Origin: an uncultured Planctomycetaceae bacterium | GTDB lineage: Bacteria; Planctomycetota; Planctomycetia; Pirellulales; UBA1268 | Length of the DNA stretch: 7,259 nucleotides | Assembly (NCBI GenBank): GCA_937900985.1 | Contig: CALCGM010000084.1 | Coordinates: 1 to 7,259 of the forward strand | Direction of reading: 5' to 3' | Shown: positions 1 through 6,758 of the stretch, one piece after another | Position numbering within the stretch: the first letter of the stretch is position 1 | Layout of the letters: each line of letters opens with the position of its first letter | Made by a program: the position numbers and the translations under genes | Notes under the pieces: model-generated | What the model saw: the letters and a program-made list of their open reading frames with translations, nothing else | Database searches by the model: none | Told to the model about the DNA's origin: nothing

Positions 1-662
1 GGCGGGGCCTCGAGCAGGCCGCCCTCGTGCTCGGCACCCTCGACCACGAGCCGGCTGCCGACCGCCTGCTGGAGCTGATGCAGCATTCGCGGCCTGAAGC
101 AGCGATCGGTGCAGCCTGGGCGCTCCGCAAGCTGGCGGTCGAAGCCACCTTCGCCCCGCTGCTGGCATTCTCCGAAGCCGCCCACGAAGTGATGGCCGGC
201 CCCGGCGCACCGCGACATGTGGGCCTGCAGGTGAGCCAGGTCTTCCAGCTGTTTGGCGAGGTCCTCTACGAGCCGGGCGAGCCGCTGATGCGGAAGTTTA
301 TTCCCAAATCGACCCTCCCGCCCGAGGCCCGAGGAGCCGCCTGCTGGACCCTCGGGCATCTCAAGGCTGCCCAGCCCGACGAACAGCTGGCCAACGCGTT
401 CGCTGGCAGGTTGGCCGACGTGGGAGGCCCCAATCCCGAAAACGACCTCGTCCGCACGATGACCGCCATCAGCCTCGGCCGCATGAAGTCGGAAAGCCAG
501 ATTCAGCCCCTGCAGACCTTTGCCGAGCAGCACGGTCCGATCGACACGGTGGGCCTCGGCTGCCTGTGGGCGCTGGAGCAGATCACTGGTGAGCCGATGG
601 AGACGATCGAAACCCTCACGTTTGGTGTCAGTGGGTGGTTTCTGCAGCCGCAGTTCCGGTAG
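1..662 (+). CDS. HEAT-repeat protein, C-terminal part (5' end outside window)
   Basis: The reading frame is open from base 3 (first full codon) to the TAG at 660-662, about 219 codons. The GTG at 27 is therefore not a real start: the residues before it (RGLEQAAL) already read as part of a helical repeat. Seen: alternating amphipathic helices rich in Ala and Leu, with HEAT/PBS-lyase-like units such as AAIGAAWALRKLA, ARGAACWTLGHLKAA and AISLGRMKSESQIQPL. The stretch ends in a non-repeat tail (GVSGWFLQPQFR). Known of the family: HEAT solenoids are protein-protein scaffolds, and planctomycetes carry many large ones, often fused to other domains. The catalytic or targeting part, if there is one, lies upstream and cannot be seen. 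A 125-base gap containing possible promoter and hairpin elements separates it from the next gene, so it may be a separate transcription unit. The HEAT assignment is fairly safe; the role is unknown. Confidence 0.75.
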   Translation, partial: RGLEQAALVLGTLDHEPAADRLLELMQHSRPEAAIGAAWALRKLAVEATFAPLLAFSEAAHEVMAGPGAPRHVGLQVSQVFQLFGEVLYEPGEPLMRKFIPKSTLPPEARGAACWTLGHLKAAQPDEQLANAFAGRLADVGGPNPENDLVRTMTAISLGRMKSESQIQPLQTFAEQHGPIDTVGLGCLWALEQITGEPMETIETLTFGVSGWFLQPQFR

Positions 663-680
663 CGGGGCAGGCGAGGGCGG

Positions 681-686
681 TATACT
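681..686 (+). promoter_or_regulatory. Possible -10 hexamer (TATACT)
   Basis: TATACT differs by one base from the sigma-70 -10 consensus and stands out in an otherwise very GC-rich gap. It lies 18 bases after the HEAT gene stop and about 100 bases before the DUF1549/DUF1553 start. At the usual 17-base spacing the -35 position (about 658-663) reads GGTAGC, which does not resemble TTGACA. The call therefore rests on the -10 and on its position alone. Confidence 0.25.
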
Positions 687-704
687 GAGGGTGTCTGGGG
701 TGGA

Positions 705-748
705 GGCGGCACGACGGCCGTCAATGCCGCCCCACGGTGCTGCCGTGG
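705..748 (+). promoter_or_regulatory. Two adjacent inverted repeats in the leader / intergenic gap
   Basis: First arm pair: GGCGGCA at 705-711 with TGCCGCC at 725-731. Its loop contains the perfect 10-base palindrome GACGGCCGTC at 713-722. Second pair: CCACGG at 732-737 with CCGTGG at 743-748, around the 5-base loop TGCTG. The two stems abut exactly. They could be a 5' leader structure, a protein binding site (the palindrome), or a weak terminator for the HEAT gene. No T-run follows, so a classical intrinsic terminator is unlikely. Short GC stems are common by chance in such DNA. Confidence 0.3.
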
Positions 749-787
749 CGGATTCGGCAGCCAACGTGAACGCTCATCAACGACGCC

Positions 788-2458
788 ATGCCTTCGCTGC
801 TCAGGAGCTGCCGGTTTCTTCCGTTGCGCGGGGAGATCTTTACGCTCGCGATCGGGGCCTGTCTGGCAACGCTCGCCGCCCCGGCGCTCGCCCGCGAGGC
901 AAGCGTTCCTGACGGCTCCGCTGCCGCCGACCTTTCCACCGCGATCGACTCGCAGCTTGAGACGACCTGGACCGCCAGCGGCGTGACGCCGGCCGAAGGG
1001 ATTTCAGACGAAGCGTTCGTGCGGCGGGTTTTCCTCGACCTCGCCGGACGGATTCCCACGCTGGCCGAGCGGGCCGCCTTTCTTGAGGATCCGCAGCCCA
1101 CTCGCCGCCTGCTCCAGATCGACCGGCTGCTTTCGTCCAGCGATCATGCCCAGCACATGGCCGATGTGTTTGATGTCTTGCTGATGGGACGGGCCTCCGG
1201 CCGGCGACTGAAGGAACGGCAGGAACACGGCTGGCGAGCCTGGCTGGAGCAGGCCTTTCAAAGCAACCGCCCCTGGAATGAGATGGCTGAGGCGATGCTG
1301 CTGGCCCGGGCCGCTGATCCTGCCGACGACCCAGCCGCCTGGTTTCTCTACGAGCGCGACAACGACTACCAGAAGATCGCCGAAGCGGTCGCCCCCGCGT
1401 TTTTTGGCTTCCGCATCGAGTGCGCCCAGTGCCACAACTCGATGACGGCCTTCGAGGTGGAGCAGGCCCACTACTGGGGCCTGGTCGCCTTCTTCAATCG
1501 CGGCACGAACGAGATGACCGACCGCGGCCCGCGGATCGTGGAATCGGCGATCGGCGGCTTCTCGGAGTTTGCCGACATCGAGGGCACGAGTTCGCCCAAC
1601 CTGCTCACCTTCCTGGAGGCCGACGCGGTCGACGAGCAGCGGCCCGCTGCCGACGCCGAACAGGAAGACCACGACGATCTCTACCAAGCGGCCCACCGAG
1701 AGGGTGAACCTCGCCGGCCGGTCTTTTCCCGTCGCGAGCGATTCGTGGAGGACGTGTTTCGCGGCCATCCGCTGATTGCTCAGGCCATGGTCAACCGGCT
1801 GTGGGCCATGCTGATGGGCCGTGGGCTGGTGCATCCTTTCGATGAGATGGATTCCGCCCATGAGACCACCCATCCCGAACTTCTCGCGGTGCTGGCTGAC
1901 GATTTCCAGAGCCACGGCTACGACATCCGTCGCACACTGCGGGCGATCGCGGCCAGCCAGGCCTACCAGCGATCGTCGCGAAAGCCGGACGGCGTCGACG
2001 ATCCGGCGAGCTTTGCCTGGCATCTCGAACGGCCGCTGACTGCCGAGCAGTTCACCCGCAGCCTTGCGGTGGCGCTCACCGGCACCGTGGAGCCACCGAA
2101 GGAACTGACCGCAGCCATCCGCCAGGCGATTCCCGACGTCCTGCCCGATGAGGCTGTCACCGGCATTGCTGAGCCGCTGTTTCTCTCCAACGGCCCACCG
2201 CTCCAGGCAGCGCTTCGCGAGGCCGCGGAAGGCTCGCACCCGCTCGCCGCGATGGCCGCGTTGCCGACGGCCGAGGATGCCGCTGAGGCCCTCTTCCTGG
2301 CCACCTTGGGAAGACAGCCCGACCCTGAGGAGTCGGCTGCGGTCGCCGCGTTTCTTGCCCCCCCACCCAGCGAGCCCCCACAGCCGGTCAACCGAGAGCG
2401 GCTCTGGCAGGCGGCCTGGGCGGTGGTCACGTCCGCCGAGTTTCGCTTCAACCACTAA
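788..2458 (+). CDS. Exported DUF1549 (PSCyt2) / DUF1553 (PSD1) protein
   Basis: Length 556 residues. Residues 1-35 form a Sec signal peptide: an Arg-containing start, the hydrophobic core IFTLAIGACLATLA, and a likely cleavage after APALA. DUF1549/PSCyt2 covers about residues 48-240, with the typical SDEAFVRRVFLDLAGRIPT (73-91), the cytochrome-like CAQCH (212-216), then HYWGLVAFFNRG (228-239). After a short acidic linker (about 279-310), DUF1553/PSD1 covers about 313-556, with NRLWAMLMGRGLVHPFDEMD (336-355), THPELL (361-366), the GYDIRRTLRAIAASQAYQRSS stretch (377-397), and the usual family ending, here AEFRFNH. The family is abundant in planctomycetes and of unknown biochemical function. Its Pfam name reflects the CXXCH, but haem binding is not proven. 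This is a compact member: there is no PSCyt1 domain in front and no Ig or LamG-like domain between the halves. No Shine-Dalgarno is visible before the ATG; the signal peptide supports this start. It lies 38 bases ahead of a DUF1501 gene, its usual partner. Confidence 0.92.
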   Translation: MPSLLRSCRFLPLRGEIFTLAIGACLATLAAPALAREASVPDGSAAADLSTAIDSQLETTWTASGVTPAEGISDEAFVRRVFLDLAGRIPTLAERAAFLEDPQPTRRLLQIDRLLSSSDHAQHMADVFDVLLMGRASGRRLKERQEHGWRAWLEQAFQSNRPWNEMAEAMLLARAADPADDPAAWFLYERDNDYQKIAEAVAPAFFGFRIECAQCHNSMTAFEVEQAHYWGLVAFFNRGTNEMTDRGPRIVESAIGGFSEFADIEGTSSPNLLTFLEADAVDEQRPAADAEQEDHDDLYQAAHREGEPRRPVFSRRERFVEDVFRGHPLIAQAMVNRLWAMLMGRGLVHPFDEMDSAHETTHPELLAVLADDFQSHGYDIRRTLRAIAASQAYQRSSRKPDGVDDPASFAWHLERPLTAEQFTRSLAVALTGTVEPPKELTAAIRQAIPDVLPDEAVTGIAEPLFLSNGPPLQAALREAAEGSHPLAAMAALPTAEDAAEALFLATLGRQPDPEESAAVAAFLAPPPSEPPQPVNRERLWQAAWAVVTSAEFRFNH

Positions 2459-2496
2459 CGGCGTTTGCGGGCCGCCCGCTTGCCACCGACTTCCCC

Positions 2497-3849
2497 ATGC
2501 CCTCTCCGCTCAACACCCGCTCGTCTCCGCCGGCCTCCCGCGACTGCGGCAGCCCCGAGCACGGCATGCACCGGCGGCTCTTCCTGGAGGGATCGCTGGC
2601 GGCAGGTGTTGCCTCCATGGGAAGCTTCGCCGGGCTCTTTTCGGCACAGGCGGCAGCGGAAGCCGTCCAGCGGCAGGGTAAGAAATGCATCCTGCTGTGG
2701 CTCTGCGGGGCACCAAGCCAGTTTGAAACCTGGGATCCGAAGCCGGGCACCGAAACCGCGGGGCCCTTTGGAGCGATTCCCACCGCCGTTCCCGGCGTGC
2801 ACATCAGCGAGCTGATGCCGCAGTGTGCGGGCATCCTCGACAAGCTCGCCGTCATCCGCTCGATGAAGACCGAGCCGAGCGAGCATTTCCAGGGCATCGA
2901 TGTGCTCACCCGCGGTGATGCCCCGCGGCCTCCCTTCACCCGTCCGATTCTCGGGTCTGTTGTTGCTCAGCAGCTCGGCCAGCTCGACAGCCCGGTGCCG
3001 CAGTTTGTGCTGCTCGACCCGTGCCCCGAAGGCAATGAGTTCAAGGCGTTTAAGGCAGGCAACTGGGCCGGCTGGCTGGGGGCTGAATACGGCCCCGTGC
3101 GAGCAGGCGGAGAGTATGCCATTCCCGACATTCTCCGCCCGGAATCGATCAGCGAGGCCGACCATGCCGATCGCGAAGCCCTGCGGGCCTTTCTCAGCCG
3201 CAAGTTTGAGAATGACCAAAAAAGCGCAGCCGCAGCGGGCTACAACGCCGCCTTCGCTCGCGTGAAGGGGCTGATGAGCTGCGCCCCGCTGTTTGACCTT
3301 GAGCGACTCCCTGAAGACGACCGACGCCGCTACGGCCCCGGTGCCTTTGCCCAGCACGCCCTCCTTGCCCGCCACCTGATCGAAAACGGGTCGACCTTCG
3401 TGATGGTGGCCAACGGCATGCCCTGGGACAACCATGTGTTTCAGCACGAGATGCATCAGATGCTCGTGCCCGAGCTCGACAATGTGCTCTTCCAGCTGAT
3501 CCACGACCTCGACGAGCGTGGCATGCTCGACGACACGCTGGTGATCGCGATGGGAGAGTTTGGCCGCACCCCGTGGCTCAATGAGGCTCGCGGCCGCGAT
3601 CACTTTGCGAAGGCCTGGAGTCTCGCGATGGCGGGCAGTGGCATCCGCGGAGGCGTGGTCCACGGTGGCACCGACGAGCGAGGCTTCGACGTTGCCAGCG
3701 ACCCGGTCGACAACCGCCAGCTCTTCGCCACGATCTTCACCGCCCTCGGGATCGATCCCACGGCGGAATACGACCTCGGCGATCTGCCCACCTTCCATCG
3801 CGTGGAAGGCGGGGCCGAGCCACTCATGTCCCTTTTAAAAACGGGCTGA
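2497..3849 (+). CDS. DUF1501 protein with twin-arginine-type leader
   Basis: Length 450 residues. Residues 25-55 look like a Tat leader: HRRLFLEGS followed by an Ala/Gly-rich hydrophobic run to AQAAAEA. The mature part matches DUF1501, placed in the alkaline-phosphatase/sulfatase-like superfamily: CILLWLCGAPSQFETWDPKP (64-83), GPFGAIPTAVPGVHISELMP (89-108), the W310-D-N-H313 motif, MGEFGRTPWLN (352-362), GRDH (366-369), and DNRQLFATIFTALGIDP (405-421) near the end. These Asp/His/Glu positions could bind metal or a substrate, but no DUF1501 reaction is established that I can name. A second ATG at 2566 begins directly at MHRR. I prefer 2497 because CGSPEH just before the twin arginine resembles, as I recall, a conserved pre-leader of this family. 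Neither ATG has a Shine-Dalgarno. The 38-base spacer from the DUF1549/DUF1553 gene and 14 bases to the WD40 gene indicate an operon. Confidence 0.92.
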   Translation: MPSPLNTRSSPPASRDCGSPEHGMHRRLFLEGSLAAGVASMGSFAGLFSAQAAAEAVQRQGKKCILLWLCGAPSQFETWDPKPGTETAGPFGAIPTAVPGVHISELMPQCAGILDKLAVIRSMKTEPSEHFQGIDVLTRGDAPRPPFTRPILGSVVAQQLGQLDSPVPQFVLLDPCPEGNEFKAFKAGNWAGWLGAEYGPVRAGGEYAIPDILRPESISEADHADREALRAFLSRKFENDQKSAAAAGYNAAFARVKGLMSCAPLFDLERLPEDDRRRYGPGAFAQHALLARHLIENGSTFVMVANGMPWDNHVFQHEMHQMLVPELDNVLFQLIHDLDERGMLDDTLVIAMGEFGRTPWLNEARGRDHFAKAWSLAMAGSGIRGGVVHGGTDERGFDVASDPVDNRQLFATIFTALGIDPTAEYDLGDLPTFHRVEGGAEPLMSLLKTG

Positions 3850-3863
3850 CCCCCGTCGCAGCG

Positions 3864-4928
3864 ATGCCTCCAGCCAGCCCGAATCGTCTGACTGACTTCA
3901 AACTGCCAACAGCGGTGCTTGCTGCCGCCTGGCTGGGTGAGGGCGAGCTGCTCGCAGGCTGCATGGACGGCGTGTATCGGGTCGATCTCGCCGCAGCCAG
4001 CCACCGCAAGGTCGGCACCCACGCCAGCTACGTCAGCTCCGTGGCGGCGGTTCCTCGCCACGGGCAGTATCTGTCAGCCGGCTACGACGGCAGACTGCAG
4101 TGGTATGACCTCGCCAGCGACGAGCCGACGCGGTCGCTCGACCTGCACCGCTTCTGGTCGTGGGACATGGCCGTTTCACCGGATGAGTCGCTCGTCGCCT
4201 CGGTCACCGGCCAGTACCTCGCTGGCGGCTACAAGTATGAGCCGGCCCCGGAACGGGAGCCGTCGGTGCGTGTGGTGGCCACCGACAGCGGCGAGATCCT
4301 GCTGAGCCTGCCCCATGTGCCTTCGGTGCAGGCGGTCGCCTTCAGCAACGACAGCCAGTTTGTGGCTGCCGGCAACCTGATGGGAGAGGTTCGCATCTGG
4401 AACGCCCGCACCGGCGAGCAGGTGGCCAGCTGGACCACGCCCGACTTCACCAGCTGGGGCATCATCAAGAGCCACTGCTACCTTGGCGGCATCTTTGCCC
4501 TGCGGTTTACGCCAGACGACAGCGGTCTGTTGATGTGTGGCATGGGCCCAATGCACGACCCGATGGCCGGCAACGGCCGGCAGCTCTGGCAGCGGTGGGA
4601 CTGGCGGGCGACCCCTCCCGCCAAAACCGACCAGACACACGAGGGCGAGTCGGGAGAGGGGCTGATGGAGGCCTTGGCGGTGGAGCCGCAGGCGGGCTTG
4701 TTTGCCATGGGCGGTCGGCTGCGTGGCGGCAACCTCAACGTGGGGCTCTACGGTCTGGCTGATGGAGGCAAGCTGGGAAGCGTGAAGTCGGGCTACCGGG
4801 TCACTGAGATTCTGTTTTCTACCGATGGCTCGCAAATGATTCTCATCGGCGGCCAGGGCCAGCCCGACCGAGACGCCGAAGGCCGCATCGCCGACTTCGG
4901 TCGCGTTGAGGTCTACGACATCGCGTGA
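3864..4928 (+). CDS. WD40-type beta-propeller protein, no export signal
   Basis: Length 354 residues. Seven blade-like units can be laid out at about residues 14-45, 54-88, 97-144, 152-189, 206-250, 264-303 and 308-353, which fits a single seven-bladed propeller. The best WD40 units are YLSAGYDGRLQWYDLAS (69-85) and VQAVAFSNDSQFVAAG (155-170) followed by GEVRIWNARTGE (174-185). Blades 3 and 5 carry insertions (YLAGGYKYEPAPERE; MGPMHDPMAGNGRQ). WD40 propellers are binding platforms; no catalytic domain, cytochrome domain or kinase is fused. The N-terminus (MPPASPNRLTDFKLP) is not a signal peptide and runs straight into blade 1. The frame is open upstream of 3864 but I found no ATG or GTG there, so the protein seems cytoplasmic although its neighbours are exported. 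It starts 14 bases after the DUF1501 stop without a Shine-Dalgarno. The partner is unknown. Confidence 0.85.
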   Translation: MPPASPNRLTDFKLPTAVLAAAWLGEGELLAGCMDGVYRVDLAAASHRKVGTHASYVSSVAAVPRHGQYLSAGYDGRLQWYDLASDEPTRSLDLHRFWSWDMAVSPDESLVASVTGQYLAGGYKYEPAPEREPSVRVVATDSGEILLSLPHVPSVQAVAFSNDSQFVAAGNLMGEVRIWNARTGEQVASWTTPDFTSWGIIKSHCYLGGIFALRFTPDDSGLLMCGMGPMHDPMAGNGRQLWQRWDWRATPPAKTDQTHEGESGEGLMEALAVEPQAGLFAMGGRLRGGNLNVGLYGLADGGKLGSVKSGYRVTEILFSTDGSQMILIGGQGQPDRDAEGRIADFGRVEVYDIA

Positions 4929-4930
4929 AC

Positions 4931-4934
4931 GGAG
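4931..4934 (+). promoter_or_regulatory. Ribosome binding site (GGAG) of the first FG-GAP/ASPIC gene
   Basis: GGAG lies six bases before the ATG at 4941, inside the 12-base gap after the WD40 stop. It fixes the start of the FG-GAP gene. The three upstream starts (788, 2497, 3864) have nothing comparable. Confidence 0.6.
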
Positions 4935-4940
4935 CAGCGT

Positions 4941-6758
4941 ATGCCTCGAGTTGTGCTTCGTGTGGTCGGTGCGGTTGCCGTCGTCGCCGCCAGTGTGCTG
5001 GTCGGGTCGATGCTGTGGCCACCGCAGCCAGCCGCCGATCGGCAGCCAGGCCCCGCTCGCGAGCCCAGTCCGCCCGTCCCGCCGGCCGCTGTCGCGGTTG
5101 ACGCATCGCCTCCCCCAGCCGTTCCGCGGCAGCCACGTGCCGACGCCTGGTTTTCCGACAAGACCGCCCAGTCGGGCATCGCGTTTGTGCACCACTCCGG
5201 CGACTCTCCCGAGAAGCCATTTCCCTCGGCCAACGGCAGCGGGCTGGCCGCCTTCGACTACGACCTCGACGGGCGAATCGACCTGCTGTTTGCCACCGGC
5301 AACGACTTCCCCGTCGACGACGCCACAGCGAGCCACAGCAACCGCTGCTACCGCAACCTCGGCGACTGGGGGTTTGCCGAGTCCACAGCCCAGACAGGCC
5401 TCGGCCATCGCGGCTACACGCACGGCGTGACGGTGGCCGACGTCGATGCCGACGGGTTTCCCGACGTGCTCTTCACCTGCTACGGGCCCGACCTCTTCTT
5501 CCACAACCTCGGCGATGGCAGCTTTGAGCGGATGGCCGCTGGGGTCGAGGATGCCCGCTGGAGTTCCAGCGCCGCCTTCTTTGATGCCGACCTCGACGGG
5601 CTGCTCGACCTCTACGTCTGCCACTACGGAAACTGGTCGCTTGACGACAATCCGTTCTGCGGCGATGCCTCTGGCAACGTGCGGGTGTTTTGCAGCCCGC
5701 TGACTGTCGAGCCCGAGCCCGACGCCTTCTTTCGCAATCGAGGCGACGGCAGCTTTGCCGACGCCAGCGACGACGCGGGGATTCTCGTGCCGCCCGGCCG
5801 CGGGCTGTGCGTGCTCGCGGCGCACCTGGATGACGATTCCCATCTCGACCTCTACGTCGCCAACGACCTCAACCACAACGTCTTTCTTGCCGGCAGCGGC
5901 ACGGGGAGCTTCACCGACAGGAGCGATCTTTCCGGGTCGGCCTATGATTCAATGGGACGGGTCAAGTCGAGCATGGGAATCGATGCCGCCGACACGCGTG
6001 GCACGGGTCGCTTCGACCTGCTCGTCACCGATTTTCAGCGGGAATATAACCTGCTGTTTGCCAACGCGGGGGGTGGCATGTTCGTCGACGCGAGTGAGCC
6101 CAGTGGGGTTGGCCCGACCAGCGTGCAGCTGGTCAGCTGGGGGGTGCAGTTTGCCGACCTGGATCTCGATGGTCGTGAAGACGCGATCGTGACCAGCGGC
6201 CATGTCGGTGACGAACGGGATCCCGAGGCCGATCTTCGGCAGCCCGGCCTAGTGCTGCGGAATCTCGGCAGCCGTTTTGAGGCGGTCGCGGCCGAGCAGG
6301 CCGGCAGCTATTTCTTCGAGCCTCACCAGGGCCGAGGGCTGATCGCCGCCGATCTCGACAACGACGGCGATGAAGACTTGATCTTCAACCACCGCGATGA
6401 GCCCGCCTGCCTGCTTGCCAACGACGCCGCCAACCGTGCCTTGCCGGGCCGTGCCCCGCTCACCCTCACGCTCGTGGGCACCAGCAGCAACCGCGACTGT
6501 CTCGGGGCGGTGGTGACCCTCGCCGGAAGCACGCCTCAGCTGCGGCAGCGCAAGGGGGGCGGCGGGTATCAGTCGACCCGCGACCCGAGGCTCTTTTTCG
6601 CCGTCGATGGCGGCAGCAGCAGTTCGCTCACGGTTCGCTGGCCCAGCGGAGCCGAGTCGCAGGTCGACGGCCTGGCTGCCGGAGGCAGGTATGTGATCAT
6701 CGAGCCCGTGGCAGAGACACCGCCGCGGATTCTCGTTTTGCAGGAGCCGGAGCGATGA
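4941..6758 (+). CDS. Membrane-anchored FG-GAP repeat protein with ASPIC/UnbV C-terminal domain (CRTAC1-like)
   Basis: Length 605 residues. Residues 4-26 are one hydrophobic segment with no clear AXA site, probably an uncleaved anchor. They are followed by a Pro/Ala-rich linker (about 27-66). Seven FG-GAP/VCBS repeats follow, marked by DxDxDG-type calcium loops: DYDLDG (106), DVDADG (167), DADLDG (215), a degenerate HLDDDS (295), a degenerate DAADTRGTGRFD (348), DLDLDG (406) and DLDNDG (471). This suggests a seven-bladed integrin-like propeller. The Cys pair in NPFCGD...VFCSP (C240, C251) followed by FFRNRGDGSF (263-272) resembles a signature of ASPIC-family proteins. Residues about 517-588 are the ASPIC/UnbV domain (RKGGGGYQSTRDPRLFF, LTVRWPSG, AGGRYVIIEP). 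Members are extracytoplasmic and presumed to be binding proteins; no enzyme activity is assigned. It has a good Shine-Dalgarno, lies 12 bases after the WD40 gene and overlaps the next gene by four bases. Confidence 0.9.
   Translation: MPRVVLRVVGAVAVVAASVLVGSMLWPPQPAADRQPGPAREPSPPVPPAAVAVDASPPPAVPRQPRADAWFSDKTAQSGIAFVHHSGDSPEKPFPSANGSGLAAFDYDLDGRIDLLFATGNDFPVDDATASHSNRCYRNLGDWGFAESTAQTGLGHRGYTHGVTVADVDADGFPDVLFTCYGPDLFFHNLGDGSFERMAAGVEDARWSSSAAFFDADLDGLLDLYVCHYGNWSLDDNPFCGDASGNVRVFCSPLTVEPEPDAFFRNRGDGSFADASDDAGILVPPGRGLCVLAAHLDDDSHLDLYVANDLNHNVFLAGSGTGSFTDRSDLSGSAYDSMGRVKSSMGIDAADTRGTGRFDLLVTDFQREYNLLFANAGGGMFVDASEPSGVGPTSVQLVSWGVQFADLDLDGREDAIVTSGHVGDERDPEADLRQPGLVLRNLGSRFEAVAAEQAGSYFFEPHQGRGLIAADLDNDGDEDLIFNHRDEPACLLANDAANRALPGRAPLTLTLVGTSSNRDCLGAVVTLAGSTPQLRQRKGGGGYQSTRDPRLFFAVDGGSSSSLTVRWPSGAESQVDGLAAGGRYVIIEPVAETPPRILVLQEPER
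6742..6746 (+). promoter_or_regulatory. Ribosome binding site (AGGAG) of the lipoprotein FG-GAP gene
   Basis: AGGAG lies eight bases before the ATG at 6755, inside the last codons of the preceding gene. A second GGAG at 6749-6752 is too close to the ATG to be the better site. Together with the ATGA stop/start overlap at 6755-6758 it supports translational coupling and decides the start over the in-frame ATG at 6788. Confidence 0.6.

Noticed and set aside
27..29. GTG as a true start of the HEAT protein
   Set aside because: The frame continues upstream to the window edge and the residues before it fit the helical repeat, so the gene is simply cut by the window.
520..912. Plus-strand 130-codon open frame bridging the HEAT gene end and the next gene's signal peptide
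   Set aside because: It overlaps two real genes out of frame and translates to an Arg/Ser/Ala-rich low-complexity product.
1004..2455. 483-codon open frame on the minus strand opposite the DUF1549/DUF1553 gene
   Set aside because: It is a shadow frame in GC-rich DNA. The plus strand carries all recognisable domain motifs, and the minus translation shows no family resemblance or leader.
2467..2479. GCGGG / CCCGC stem in the 38-base gap after the DUF1549/DUF1553 gene
   Set aside because: A five-pair GC stem with a three-base loop and no T-run is expected by chance at this base composition.
2455..3798. 447-codon open frame on the minus strand opposite the DUF1501 gene
   Set aside because: It mirrors a gene with unmistakable DUF1501 motifs, and its translation has no recognisable domain.
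3841..3856. Short inverted repeat (ACGGG / CCCGT) around the DUF1501 stop as a terminator
   Set aside because: There are only five pairs, no T-run follows, and the next gene begins a few bases later.
4176..5876. 566-codon open frame on the minus strand across the WD40 and first FG-GAP genes
   Set aside because: It spans two well-supported plus-strand genes and their junction. Its Val/Glu/Asp-rich stretches are the reverse image of the repeated calcium-loop codons.
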